The notes beneath the pieces are model-generated. The model was given only the letters and a program-made list of their open reading frames with translations. It was not told the origin of the DNA and searched no databases. A DNA stretch of 64,000 nt from Streptomyces sp. CB02414 (GTDB taxonomy: Bacteria > Actinomycetota > Actinomycetes > Streptomycetales > Streptomycetaceae). Shown here piece after piece: positions 17,126 through 25,480 of the stretch. Position 1 is the first letter of the stretch. Each line of letters opens with the position of its first letter. The DNA lies in assembly GCF_001905385.1 (NCBI RefSeq), contig NZ_LIPF01000004.1, positions 434,001 through 498,000 on the forward strand, in the 5' to 3' direction. The position numbers and the translations under genes were made by a program.

Positions 17126-18649
17126 TCAGCGGCGGCGGCGCGCGAGACGGCGGAACGCCCGCGCCCCGGCGGTGGGCGCCGGCAGCCGGCCCGCGACCGC
17201 GTCGGCGAGCAGCGTGCCGACCGTCTCGGCCGCGCACCGGCGGTTCGCGCCGATGCCGCCCGACGGCCCGCGCTTGATCCAGCCCACCACGTAGGTGCCG
17301 GGCAGGCCGGTCACCCGTCCTCGTTCGTGCGGCACGGTCCCCGAACCCTCGTCGAAGGGCAGCCCCGGCTGCGGCACCCCGCGGTACCCGACGGCCCGCA
17401 GCGCCAGACCCGCGGCGATCTCCTGCTCACTGGCTCCTCCGGTGGCCCGCACGGCCCTGAGGCTCTCGTCGCCGCGCATCTCCAGTGGCTCGGAATGGAA
17501 GCGGAAGACGATGCGGCGCCGCTGCCCGGACGGGTCCGGCGGCGCGGACCAGTCGACGGCCTCGCGCGGTACGTCCCGGAACAGCGCGGCCTTCTCCGCA
17601 GCTCCGGCCGCCTCGATCGCCCTGCCGACGCGCGGATCGTGGTCGTCCACGACCAGGTCGACGCCCGGGAGGTTCTTCAGGGCGAGGAGTTCGGTCCCGG
17701 TGCAGGCGGCGTGTTCCGGGCCCCGGCGTCCGAGGAGCACCACCTCGCGCACCTTGCTGCGGCGCAGCTCCTCCAGCGCGTGGCCCGCGACGGCCGTGCC
17801 GGTCAGGGTGGCGGGGTCGCAGGCCAGGAGGCGGGCGACGTCGAGGGCGACGTTGCCGTTCCCGACCACGACGACCCGGTCCGCCGAGAGGGCGACGGCG
17901 TCCGGGGCGACCTCCGGGTGGGCGTTGTACCAGGCGACGAACCCGGTCGCCGCGATGCTGCCGGGCAGGTCCTCGCCGGGTATGCCCAGGCGCCGGTCGG
18001 TGGCCGCGCCCACGGCGTAGATCACCGCGTCGTGGTGCGCGGCGAGTTCGGCGGCCGTGACGTGGGTGCCCACGTCGAGGCCGAGGTGCATGCGCACCCG
18101 GGGGTGCGTGTGGAAGCGGGCGAAGGTCTCGCCGATCCGCTTCGTCGCCAGGTGGTCGGGTGCCACGCCGTACCGGATCAGCCCGCCGGGCACGGGAAGC
18201 CGGTCGACGAGGGTGACCTCGGAGCGGGTGTGCAGCAGCAGGTCCTCCGCGGCGTACATCCCGGCCGGTCCGGTGCCGACGACCGCCACCCGCAGCGGCG
18301 CGAAGTCGGCGGGCAGCACACGCTCGAACTCCGGCGTGCCCCAGGCGTGGAAGTTCGGCCCGTGGTCCACCGCATCCCGCGGTTCCGGCTGCCCGGACCG
18401 CTCGAAGAAGGCGGCGTTGATCGCGGCGTACGGCTGCTGCGCCGGCGTCAGCTCCTCGGCCGGACGGACGGCGTCCACCGGGCAGGCGTCGGCGCAGGCG
18501 CCGCAGTCGATGCAGGCGGCCGGGTCGATGTACAGCATCTCCGTGGCACCGAAGTCCCGTTCCCCGGGGGCGGGGTGGATGCAGTTGACCGGGCAGACGG
18601 CCACACAGGCGGCGTCGGTGCAGCAGTTCTGGGTGATCGCGAAGGTCAT
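17126..18649 (-). CDS. Ferredoxin / ferredoxin-NADP reductase fusion (FprB-type)
   Basis: A 507-residue fusion. The N-terminal ~75 residues are a 2x[4Fe-4S]-type ferredoxin (CCTDAACVAVCPVNC and CIDCGACADACPVDA). The rest is an adrenodoxin-reductase-like FNR, with FAD motif VAVVGTGPAGMYAAEDLL, LPVPGGLIRYGVAPDH, NADP motif VVVVGNGNVALDVARLL and C-terminal VVGWIKRGPSGGIGANR. The architecture matches mycobacterial FprB. It passes electrons from NADPH to a redox partner. The AurF-like diiron oxygenase gene ends 23 bases upstream on the same strand, so it is the obvious partner. Confidence 0.92.
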   Translation of the reverse strand: MTFAITQNCCTDAACVAVCPVNCIHPAPGERDFGATEMLYIDPAACIDCGACADACPVDAVRPAEELTPAQQPYAAINAAFFERSGQPEPRDAVDHGPNFHAWGTPEFERVLPADFAPLRVAVVGTGPAGMYAAEDLLLHTRSEVTLVDRLPVPGGLIRYGVAPDHLATKRIGETFARFHTHPRVRMHLGLDVGTHVTAAELAAHHDAVIYAVGAATDRRLGIPGEDLPGSIAATGFVAWYNAHPEVAPDAVALSADRVVVVGNGNVALDVARLLACDPATLTGTAVAGHALEELRRSKVREVVLLGRRGPEHAACTGTELLALKNLPGVDLVVDDHDPRVGRAIEAAGAAEKAALFRDVPREAVDWSAPPDPSGQRRRIVFRFHSEPLEMRGDESLRAVRATGGASEQEIAAGLALRAVGYRGVPQPGLPFDEGSGTVPHERGRVTGLPGTYVVGWIKRGPSGGIGANRRCAAETVGTLLADAVAGRLPAPTAGARAFRRLARRRR

Positions 18650-18672
18650 GTCGTCCGCTCGCCGGGTGGTCG

Positions 18673-19587
18673 TCAGATGAGGTAGGCGCGCTTGTAGAAG
18701 AACAGCGCGGGCTTGGTGAGCAGGCCCACCGAGCTCAGGAACGTCATCAGTCCCGAGCAGCTGGAGCGCATCATCGCCTTGTGGTGCTCGTTGGCCTTCG
18801 CCTCGCGGAGCGCGCGCTCCTCGTCCAGCCCGGCGTTGGCGTACACCTTCCGGTTCACCATGCTGGTCACGATGACGTAGGCGGCCACCGCGATGAGCAG
18901 GGCGTGGATCCGCACGCGTACCCGTCCGGCGCGCGCGAGGTGCTTGCGCGTCTCGTCGCGGGCGAACTTCATGTGCCGTGACTCCTCCACGACGTGGATG
19001 TTGTTGATGGTGCGGACGAACGGCACCACCCGCTCGTCGCGCATCCAGTCCCGCTGCATCACGTCGAGGACCTCCTCGGCGACCAGGATCGCAGCGTAGG
19101 CCGCCTCGCCGAACGCGACGGTCTTGAAGAGCCTGCCGAGTTCGACCGCCACGCGGTGCGGCCGGTAGGCCGGTGCCCCGAGCTTCTTGGCCCCGCGGGC
19201 GAACATGATCGAGTGGCGGCACTCGTCGGCTATCTCGGTCAGCGCCCACTGGAAGGTGTCGTCCGTCGGGTCCTTCGCGTAGATGTCCCGCAGCACCATC
19301 TGCTGGAGGATCATCTCGAACCAGATCCCGGTGCTGGCCACGGACGCGGCTTCCTGGCGGGTGAGGGCCTTGCGCCGGTCGTCGGTCAGCTCGTCCCAGT
19401 ACCGCGTCCCGTAGAGGGTGCTCCACTCCGGGCTGGCCCCGTGGAAGTCCTCGTCGAGCGGGGTCTCCCAGTCGACCTCGGTGAGGGGGTCGTACGAGAG
19501 CTGCGCGGACGAGTCGAGCAGCCGCCGCGCGATGCTCTCGTCCGGGGTGTGGCTCTTGGTCCTTGGCCGCGAGATGTGGATGGCCAT
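18673..19587 (-). CDS. AurF-like diiron oxygenase
   Basis: A 304-residue ferritin-like protein of the p-aminobenzoate N-oxygenase (AurF) family. The helices with iron ligands are visible: the WFEMILQQMVLRDIY helix, EIADECRHSIMF (ExxxH), an EVL helix in ILVAEEVLDVMQRDWM, and VVEESRHMKFARDE (ExxxH). The C-terminus has two hydrophobic stretches (ALLIAVAAYVIVTSMV and TFLSSVGLLTKPALFF), suggesting membrane association. AurF relatives oxidise arylamines, and other members act on fatty substrates, so the substrate here is open. GAGGAGC lies about 7 bases before ATG 19587. It is in an operon with the ferredoxin-FNR fusion. Confidence 0.85.
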   Translation of the reverse strand: MAIHISRPRTKSHTPDESIARRLLDSSAQLSYDPLTEVDWETPLDEDFHGASPEWSTLYGTRYWDELTDDRRKALTRQEAASVASTGIWFEMILQQMVLRDIYAKDPTDDTFQWALTEIADECRHSIMFARGAKKLGAPAYRPHRVAVELGRLFKTVAFGEAAYAAILVAEEVLDVMQRDWMRDERVVPFVRTINNIHVVEESRHMKFARDETRKHLARAGRVRVRIHALLIAVAAYVIVTSMVNRKVYANAGLDEERALREAKANEHHKAMMRSSCSGLMTFLSSVGLLTKPALFFYKRAYLI

Positions 19588-19637
19588 GCAGGGGCTCCTC
19601 GAGTCGAGTCGGGGACGGTCCTCGCCCAGCGCTGCTA

Positions 19638-19650
19638 TTACCGTCGGTAA
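19638..19650. promoter_or_regulatory. 13-bp palindromic operator upstream of the diiron oxygenase operon
   Basis: TTACCGTCGGTAA is a perfect dyad around a single central base and lies 50 bases upstream of the AurF-like start. A related half-site pair, TACC and GGTA, occurs at 19698-19709. This is typical of a TetR-family operator. No TetR gene is adjacent. Confidence 0.55.
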
Positions 19651-19732
19651 CACAGTCTCCTTGTTGACGGACCTTATAGCAAGGGACGGCGTGTGACTAC
19701 CCACTGGTAACCGGGAAGTGGGCGGCCACCGG

Positions 19733-20794
19733 TCAGCGGGGCGGAGTGGCGAGGGCCGCGAGCAGGAGGTCCGCCGGGAGCGCGGCAGCCGTCCGTCCCC
19801 CGAAGCCGGTGGTCGTGGTGGCCGCGAGCAGCGAGTTGAGCACCGCTTCCTCGACGCCGTCGAGCACGGCCTCGAAGAGCGGGCCGAGTTCGGCGTCCGC
19901 CACCGGGCCGGCCGCGGGGGGCGCCGTGCCGAAGGCGATGGCGTAGTCCCCGCTGCCGTGGCTGTACCCCGCGCCCGTGCGGGCCAGCGCGAACACCGCG
20001 CGCCGCGCGACACGGGTGAGCTGCCGGGCGTCCAGCGGTGCGTCCGTGGCCACCACGATCATGCAGGAACCGGCGTCGGAGCCGGGTGCCGGAGTACCGG
20101 CGCCCACGGACCCAGGGGTGAGGGTGCGGCCGAGAACTCGCAGCGTGCCGCCGAAGTTGGCCTGCACCAGGACGCCGGCGGTGCAACGGCGGTCCGCCAC
20201 TTCCGTGACGCGTGACGCGGTGCCGATGCCCGCCTTGAAGCCGAGCGCGACGGTGCCCGTGCCCGCGCCGACACACCCCTCGTCCACCGGCCCGCCGGAG
20301 GCGGTGTCGAGGGCCGCCCGCACGTGCTCCTCCCGTACCGGCCGGGCGCGGATGTCGGACAGGAGGCCGTCGTTGCACTCGCCCACCACGGGATTCAGGC
20401 TCAGCACGTTCTCGCACCCGGGCCGCTCGAGCATCCAGCCGACGAGTGCGTCGGCGACGCGGAAGGCCGACAAGGTGGAGGTGAGCACTACCGGGGTCTC
20501 CAGCGTGCCGAGTTCGGCGAGTTGGGTGGTGCCGATGAGCTTGCCGTAGCCGTTGCCGGTGAACACCCCGGCCGGCAGGGGCGTCCGGGGGCCGACGAGG
20601 TCGGGTACGACGGCGGTGACTCCGCTGTGCACGTCGGGCTCGTGGCGCACGGTGGTGTGTCCGACGCGGACGCCGGGCACGTCCGTGATGGCGTTGAGGG
20701 GGCCGGGGGCGGCGGTTCCGATGACGATGCCGAGGTCCCGGGAGCGGGGGCGGACGGGGGCGGACGGGCGCTGGGGGAGAGGCGGTTGTTCCAT
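19733..20794 (-). CDS. P1-family peptidase (DmpA-like L-aminopeptidase/D-esterase)
   Basis: A 353-residue N-terminal-nucleophile hydrolase of the DmpA/BapA type. The autoprocessing site is Gly242-Ser243 in DAGSCMIVVATDAP; after self-cleavage the new N-terminal Ser is the nucleophile. Other family signatures are NAITDVPGVRVGHTT, FTGNGYGKLIG, NPVVGECNDG and GVLVQANFGG. Members release N-terminal residues from small peptides, including D-amino acid and beta-amino acid amides. The length is normal, with no signal peptide. It is probably transcribed alone. Confidence 0.9.
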   Translation of the reverse strand: MEQPPLPQRPSAPVRPRSRDLGIVIGTAAPGPLNAITDVPGVRVGHTTVRHEPDVHSGVTAVVPDLVGPRTPLPAGVFTGNGYGKLIGTTQLAELGTLETPVVLTSTLSAFRVADALVGWMLERPGCENVLSLNPVVGECNDGLLSDIRARPVREEHVRAALDTASGGPVDEGCVGAGTGTVALGFKAGIGTASRVTEVADRRCTAGVLVQANFGGTLRVLGRTLTPGSVGAGTPAPGSDAGSCMIVVATDAPLDARQLTRVARRAVFALARTGAGYSHGSGDYAIAFGTAPPAAGPVADAELGPLFEAVLDGVEEAVLNSLLAATTTTGFGGRTAAALPADLLLAALATPPR

Positions 20795-20848
20795 GCGGGG
20801 ACGCTACTCGTTGTCTCCCCCGGCCGACGAGCCGTGTCAGCGGGACCT

Positions 20849-21214
20849 CTACCTGCCCTCCGCCTCGCAGTGCAGGCACCGTTCGAGGTGGGGGAAGGCG
20901 TGCAGGCGCTCGGGGTCGATCGCCTCGCCGCACCGCGCGCAGCGCCCGAAGTCTCCGGTGTCCAGGCGGACCAGGGCCGCCTCGGTCCGGGCCAGCAGCT
21001 CGCGCGCGCCGCCCGTCTCCCTGCGGTGCCGGTCCAGCGCCTCGGCCGCCGCGCCGGCGTCCGCCGCGTCCAGCAGGCAGTCGGCCCGCAGCGCCTCGTC
21101 CCGCGACGGGGCCGCGGCGATCTGACGGCGGAGTACCGCTGCCTGCTCGGTGAGTCGGCGGCGTGACTCCTCGTCGGCGGCGGGGGTGCCGTCGGCCGGC
21201 GGGCGGTCGGTCAT
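20849..21214 (-). CDS. TraR/DksA-type zinc-finger protein
   Basis: A 121-residue protein with a long N-terminal helical hairpin (EESRRRLTEQAAVLRRQIAAA... and ARTEAALVRLDTGDFG). A C4 zinc finger follows, CARC and CLHC separated by 17 residues. DksA-like proteins bind in the RNA polymerase secondary channel; streptomycetes carry several short versions. The acidic tip of the hairpin has no clear DxxDxA motif, so classical DksA activity is uncertain. ATG 21214 has AGGACG close upstream and GAGGAGG further up. Confidence 0.8.
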   Translation of the reverse strand: MTDRPPADGTPAADEESRRRLTEQAAVLRRQIAAAPSRDEALRADCLLDAADAGAAAEALDRHRRETGGARELLARTEAALVRLDTGDFGRCARCGEAIDPERLHAFPHLERCLHCEAEGR

Positions 21215-21315
21215 GGTCGTCCTGCCTCCTCGGTGGCTTCCCGCACGGTCGGCGTCCTCGCCGTCCTCACGCCCATTGTCCGGACAGGGACCGTCCGGCG
21301 CGCCCGCTCGCCCCG

Positions 21316-22173
21316 TCAGCCCAGCGCGAAGCGCACCGGTGTCCCGGCCACGGCCTGGGCCGCCGCGGCGAGGGCGCCCGGCGCGACGACCGCGACGACG
21401 GGGTAGCCCCCGGTCGTCGGGTGGTCGTGCAGGAAGATCACCGGACGTCCGTCGGGCGGAACCTGCACCGCGCCCAGGACCATGCCCTCGCTGGGCAGTT
21501 CACCCGCCGACGCCCGTTCGAGCGCCGGTCCCTCCGTGCGCAGGCCGATGCGGTTGCTGTGCGGGGAGACGCGGTAGGTGGCCGAGGTGAGGACGCGCAG
21601 GGCGCCCGGGGAGAACCAGTCGGCGCGGGGTCCCAGCCGCACCGGCAGGACCAGCTCGGCGGGGGGCGCGGGCCAGGGGGCGGCCACGGGTACGGCGACG
21701 GGTGGGGACGGGACGCCCACCGGGACGACGGCGCCGTCCCGCAGCGGCTGTGGGCCCAGCCCCGACAGGAGGTCCGTCGAGCGGCTGCCGAGGACGGGTT
21801 CGACGGCGACGCCTCCCGCCACCGCCACGTACGAGCGCACGCCCGCCGTCGCCGTCCCCACGTCCAGGACCGCACCGGCCGGCACCCGCACCGGGACGCC
21901 CCAGGGCGCGGGGCGCCCGTCCACGGTGACGGCGCAGTGCGCGCCGCCGGCCACGACGGTGACGGCCTGGTCGGGCCGCAGGGCACAGCCGGTCAGCGTG
22001 GTCTCCAGGACGGCCGCGTCCCGGTCGTTGCCGAGCAGCCGGTTGGCGAGCCGCAGCGCGGGCTCGTCCAGGGCGCCGGAGCGGGGTACCCCCAGGTGGG
22101 CGTGGCCGTGCCGGCCGGCGTCCTGCACCGTGGTGAGCGCGCCGGCCCGTACGACGGTGAGCCGGGCCGTCAT
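21316..22173 (-). CDS. pxpC: 5-oxoprolinase subunit C (KipA / biotin-dependent carboxylase-like)
   Basis: A 285-residue KipA/PxpC protein: TTVQDAGRHGHAHLGVPRSGALD, LANRLLGNDRDAAVLE, and C-terminal VSPHSNRIGLRTEGP and FLHDHPTTGGYPVVAVV. In the bacterial PxpABC complex, PxpB and PxpC together with PxpA hydrolyse 5-oxoproline to glutamate using ATP. It is the last gene of the leftward pxpA-pxpB-pxpC operon. Its ATG overlaps the pxpB stop by four bases, so the subunits are translationally coupled. Confidence 0.93.
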   Translation of the reverse strand: MTARLTVVRAGALTTVQDAGRHGHAHLGVPRSGALDEPALRLANRLLGNDRDAAVLETTLTGCALRPDQAVTVVAGGAHCAVTVDGRPAPWGVPVRVPAGAVLDVGTATAGVRSYVAVAGGVAVEPVLGSRSTDLLSGLGPQPLRDGAVVPVGVPSPPVAVPVAAPWPAPPAELVLPVRLGPRADWFSPGALRVLTSATYRVSPHSNRIGLRTEGPALERASAGELPSEGMVLGAVQVPPDGRPVIFLHDHPTTGGYPVVAVVAPGALAAAAQAVAGTPVRFALG

Positions 22174-22832
22174 GCCGCGACCGCCTCGGGAGCGGTGTCC
22201 GCCACGACGAACCGGACGCGTGTCCCCGGCGCGAGCAGCGCCGCCCGCTCCCGCGCCGGGTCCCACAGCGGCCCGGGGTCGGGCATGGTGCCGATCAGCT
22301 GCCAGCCGCCCGGTGTGGCACGCGGGTAGACGGCGCTGTAGGGCCCGGCGAGGGCGACCGCGCCGGCCGGCACCCGGGTCCTGGGCGTGGCCCGGCGGGG
22401 TACGTGCAGCTCCTCGGGCAGCCCGGTGAGGTAGCCGAAGCCGGGGGCGAAGCCGCAGAACGCGACGCGGTAGGCGTGGGCGGTGTGGAGCGCGGCGACC
22501 TCTTCCGGAGCGACTCCCCACAGGGCCGCCACGTCGGCGAGGTCCGGCCCGTCGTAGCGTACGGCGATCTCCACGACGTCCCCGTGGTCGGCGGCGGCCG
22601 GCGGCACCTCCCAGCCGCCGAGCGCGCGGGCCAGCGCCTCCGGGTCCCGGACGCCGTCCAGCAGCACGGTCCGCGCTCCCGGCACGACCTCCTCGACGGG
22701 CGGCAGTCCCCCGGTGGCCCGGCGGCGCAGCACCTCGGCGTGGAAGGCGGCGGTGCGCCCGGCATCGGGCAGTTCGACGAGGAGCGCGTGCCGGCCGACG
22801 GGACGCGTCGTGAGGACCGGGCTCCGCGTCAT
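22170..22832 (-). CDS. pxpB: 5-oxoprolinase subunit B (KipI)
   Basis: A 220-residue KipI/PxpB protein with the strongly conserved VAFCGFAPGFGYLTGLPEELHVPRR region, VPAGAVALAGPYSAVYP and TPGGWQLIG. KipI was first described as an inhibitor of the sporulation kinase KinA in Bacillus, but with PxpA and PxpC it forms the prokaryotic 5-oxoprolinase. ATGA overlaps join it to both neighbours (22170-22173 and 22829-22832), showing a tight operon. Confidence 0.93.
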   Translation of the reverse strand: MTRSPVLTTRPVGRHALLVELPDAGRTAAFHAEVLRRRATGGLPPVEEVVPGARTVLLDGVRDPEALARALGGWEVPPAAADHGDVVEIAVRYDGPDLADVAALWGVAPEEVAALHTAHAYRVAFCGFAPGFGYLTGLPEELHVPRRATPRTRVPAGAVALAGPYSAVYPRATPGGWQLIGTMPDPGPLWDPARERAALLAPGTRVRFVVADTAPEAVAA

Positions 22833-23581
22833 GCGAAGGCCCCGATCGCGACCCCGGCCGACTCCAGCTCCTCGCGGACCCGCGCCGCGATCCTCGCGGC
22901 GCCCGGAGTGTCGCCGTGCACACACAGTGACCGGGGGGCGACCTCCACGTTCGTACCGTCCACGGCCTCCACCGAGCCGTGCACCGCGAACGCGAGCGCC
23001 CGCCGGACCACGGCGTCCTCGTCCGTCACCACCGCGTCCGGCTCGCGCCGGGACACGAGGGTGCCCTGCGGGGTGTAGGCCCGGTCCGCGAAGGCCTCGG
23101 GCACACCCGGCAGCCCGGCCTCCGCGGCGGCGGTGAGCAGCAGCGAGCCGGGGAGGCCGAGTACGGGCAGCGCGCCGCCCGCGAGCCGCACGCCGGCCAC
23201 GACGGCGCGGGCCTGGCCGGCGTCGTGGACGGTGCGGTTGTAGAGCGCGCCGTGCGGCTTCACGTACGCCACCTCCGCCCCCGCGGCCTCGGCGAAGACC
23301 CGGAGCGCGCCGATCTGGTACGCCACCTCGGCCGCCAGTTCCCCGGCGGGTACGTCCATGGCGCGCCGTCCGAAGCCGGCCAGGTCGCGGTAGGAGACCT
23401 GGGCCCCGATCCGCACCCCGCGTTCGGCGGCGAGGTCGCAGACGCGGCGCATCACCGAGGGGTCTCCGGCGTGGAAGCCGCAGGCGACGTTGGCGCTGGT
23501 GACGACGGACAGGAGGGCGTCGTCGTCGGTGAGGGTCCAGCGGCCGAAGCCCTCACCGAGATCTGCGTTGAGGTCGATCAC
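22829..23581 (-). CDS. pxpA: 5-oxoprolinase subunit A (LamB/YcsF family)
   Basis: A 250-residue LamB/YcsF protein. Signatures are IDLNADLGEGFG at the very N-terminus, SANVACGFHAGDP, YVKPHGALYN, and CVHGDTPGA near the end. PxpA is the 5-oxoproline-binding subunit of ATP-dependent 5-oxoprolinase. The GTG start at 23581 is fixed by the family's N-terminus. A GAGG sits almost against it and an operator palindrome begins 16 bases upstream, so the leader must be very short. It heads the leftward arm of the pyroglutamate divergon. Confidence 0.93.
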   Translation of the reverse strand: MIDLNADLGEGFGRWTLTDDDALLSVVTSANVACGFHAGDPSVMRRVCDLAAERGVRIGAQVSYRDLAGFGRRAMDVPAGELAAEVAYQIGALRVFAEAAGAEVAYVKPHGALYNRTVHDAGQARAVVAGVRLAGGALPVLGLPGSLLLTAAAEAGLPGVPEAFADRAYTPQGTLVSRREPDAVVTDEDAVVRRALAFAVHGSVEAVDGTNVEVAPRSLCVHGDTPGAARIAARVREELESAGVAIGAFA

Positions 23582-23596
23582 ACCTCGAACCTAGAC

Positions 23597-23611
23597 GATC
23601 GTTGAACGATC
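23597..23611. promoter_or_regulatory. Palindromic operator 1 of the pyroglutamate divergon
   Basis: GATCGTTGAACGATC is a perfect 15-bp dyad, repeated exactly at 23646-23660. Its centre, TCGTTGAACGA, fits the FadR-subfamily GntR pattern TNGTNNNACNA. It lies 16 bases before pxpA. Confidence 0.75.
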
Positions 23612-23645
23612 CGACAAGAGATCGATGATCGGTCGACTCTTGTTA

Positions 23646-23660
23646 GATCGTTGAACGATC
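23646..23660. promoter_or_regulatory. Palindromic operator 2 of the pyroglutamate divergon
   Basis: Second exact copy of GATCGTTGAACGATC, 49 bp from the first (about 4.7 helical turns). It lies 115 bases before the DUF969 gene. Two identical operators in one divergent promoter suggest cooperative or looping control of both arms. Confidence 0.75.
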
Positions 23661-23775
23661 GCTAGTGTCCGTGCATCTGCCACGCATCTGGGGCTATGGT
23701 CCGGACCGATGAAGCGTCGGTTCCGTTTGTCTCGGATGCGCGCCCTGCCCCCTCATGCCTGAAGAAGGCCACCGA

Positions 23776-24495
23776 ATGATCGTTCTACTCGGTGTGGTCG
23801 TGGTGATCCTCGGATTCGTCACGCGCCGCAACCCCGTCCTCGTGGTGGGCGTCGCCGGTATCGTCACCGGACTGCTCGGCAAGATGAACCCACTGGAGGT
23901 CCTCGCGGCCTTCGGCCGGTCCTTCGCCGACAGCCGCTCGGTCACCGTCTACGCCATCGTGCTCCCGGTGATCGGCCTGCTGGAGCGCTACGGCCTGCGC
24001 GAGCAGGCCCGCAACCTCATCGGCCGCCTCGGCAAGCTCAGCGCCGGCCGCTTCCTCACCGTCTACCTGCTGGTCCGGCAGGTCACCGCGGCCTTCGGGC
24101 TGAACAGCATCGGCGGCCCGGCGCAGACCGTACGCCCCCTGGTGGCACCCATGGCCGAGGCGGCCGCCGAACGCTCCACGGGGGCGAAGCTGCCCGGCCG
24201 GCTGCGCGAGAAGGTGCGCTCCTACTCCGCGTCGGCCGACACCGTCGGCGTCTTCTTCGGCGAGGACTGCTTCATCGCCATCGGCTCCATCCTGCTGATC
24301 ACCGGCTTCGTGAACTCCACGTACCACCAGGAGATCGAGCCGACCCAGCTGGCCCTGTGGGCGATCCCGCTCGCGGTCTGCGCCTTCGTCATCCACGGCG
24401 CCCGGCTGCTGCTCATGGACAAGCAGCTGGAGCGCGAGATGGCCGTCGCCGCCGCCGAGCACGACCTGCCGCTTCCCGAGGGGGCCGACAAGTGA
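23776..24495 (+). CDS. DUF969 membrane protein, probable 5-oxoproline transporter subunit
   Basis: A 239-residue membrane protein of the DUF969 family: MIVLLGVVVVILGFVTRRNP, YAIVLPVIGLLERYGLREQA and FGLNSIGGPAQTVRPLVAPM. DUF969 and DUF979 always travel together and cluster with pxp and pcp genes, so a pyroglutamate uptake role is a well-supported context inference. The function has not been read from any catalytic motif. ATG 23776 is preferred over 23755 because GAAGAAGG lies 7 bases upstream. The stop overlaps the next gene's GTG. Confidence 0.82.
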   Translation: MIVLLGVVVVILGFVTRRNPVLVVGVAGIVTGLLGKMNPLEVLAAFGRSFADSRSVTVYAIVLPVIGLLERYGLREQARNLIGRLGKLSAGRFLTVYLLVRQVTAAFGLNSIGGPAQTVRPLVAPMAEAAAERSTGAKLPGRLREKVRSYSASADTVGVFFGEDCFIAIGSILLITGFVNSTYHQEIEPTQLALWAIPLAVCAFVIHGARLLLMDKQLEREMAVAAAEHDLPLPEGADK

Positions 24496-25466
24496 TCAAA
24501 GTCGAATGGCTGTACTGGCTGATAGGCCTGGTCTTCGTCGTCATGGCCGTCCAGATGGCCACCGACCGCAGCAACCCCAAGCGCTGGACGTCCGCCGCCT
24601 TCTGGGGTCTGCTCGGACTCACCTTCCCCTACGGCACCGGCGTCGCCAACGCCACGGCCGGCAACGGCGGCTGGACCCTGCCCGCCGAACCGCTCGGCGT
24701 CGCCGTCCTGACCCTGGTCGTGCTCGCCGGGTTCAACTTCCTCGGCAAGGGCGTCCCGGTCACCACCACCGGCGCACAGCGCGAGGCGTCCGCCGCCCGG
24801 CTCGGCAACAAGATCTTCGTCCCCGCGCTGACCATCCCGCTCGTCGCCATCGTCTGCGCCTCCGTGCTGGACGAGTCCGGTCTGTTCGAGTCCGGCAAGG
24901 CCACGCTCCTCGGGCTCGGCCTCGGCTGCGTCGCCGCGCTCGTCGTCGGCATGCTGATCACCGGCGAGAAGAAGGTGACCGTCCCGCTCCACTCCGGCCG
25001 TTCCATGCTGGAGGCGATGGGCTCCGCCCTGCTGCTGCCCCAGCTCCTGGCCGTGCTCGGCTCCATCTTCGCCGCCGCGGGCGTGGGCGACCAGGTCGGA
25101 AAGATCGTCAACGACGTCCTGCCCGAGGACTCCAAGTACCTCGCGGTGATCGCGTACTGCGTCGGCATGTTCCTGTTCACCGTGATCATGGGCAACGCCT
25201 TCGCCGCGTTCCCCGTGATGACCGCGGCGATCGGCTGGCCGATCCTCATCCAGCAGATGCACGGCAACGAGCCCGCCGTCCTGGCGATCGGCATGCTGGC
25301 CGGATTCGCCGGCACGCTCTGCACCCCGATGGCCGCCAACTTCAACATCGTCCCGGCCACCCTGCTCGAACTGAAGGACCAGTACGGGCCGATCAAGGCA
25401 CAGCTGCCGACGGGCATCGCGTTGCTCGGCTGCTGCACCGTGATCATGGCCCTCTTCGCCTTCTGA
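24492..25466 (+). CDS. DUF979 membrane protein, partner of DUF969
   Basis: A 324-residue protein with about nine hydrophobic helices: VEWLYWLIGLVFVVMAVQMA, FWGLLGLTFPYGTG, LTIPLVAIVCASVLDESG and NAFAAFPVMTAAIGWPILI. It belongs to the DUF979 family, the obligate partner of DUF969. The start GTG 24492 overlaps the DUF969 stop (GTGA), so equimolar production is likely. With its neighbours it probably brings in 5-oxoproline or related compounds for PxpABC. Confidence 0.82.
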   Translation: MIKVEWLYWLIGLVFVVMAVQMATDRSNPKRWTSAAFWGLLGLTFPYGTGVANATAGNGGWTLPAEPLGVAVLTLVVLAGFNFLGKGVPVTTTGAQREASAARLGNKIFVPALTIPLVAIVCASVLDESGLFESGKATLLGLGLGCVAALVVGMLITGEKKVTVPLHSGRSMLEAMGSALLLPQLLAVLGSIFAAAGVGDQVGKIVNDVLPEDSKYLAVIAYCVGMFLFTVIMGNAFAAFPVMTAAIGWPILIQQMHGNEPAVLAIGMLAGFAGTLCTPMAANFNIVPATLLELKDQYGPIKAQLPTGIALLGCCTVIMALFAF

Positions 25467-25480
25467 GCCAAGGAACAACC

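Noticed and set aside
23755..23775. Upstream ATG of the DUF969 gene
   Set aside because: The second ATG has a well-spaced GAAGAAGG and gives the usual membrane N-terminus; the seven extra residues overlap that ribosome-binding site.
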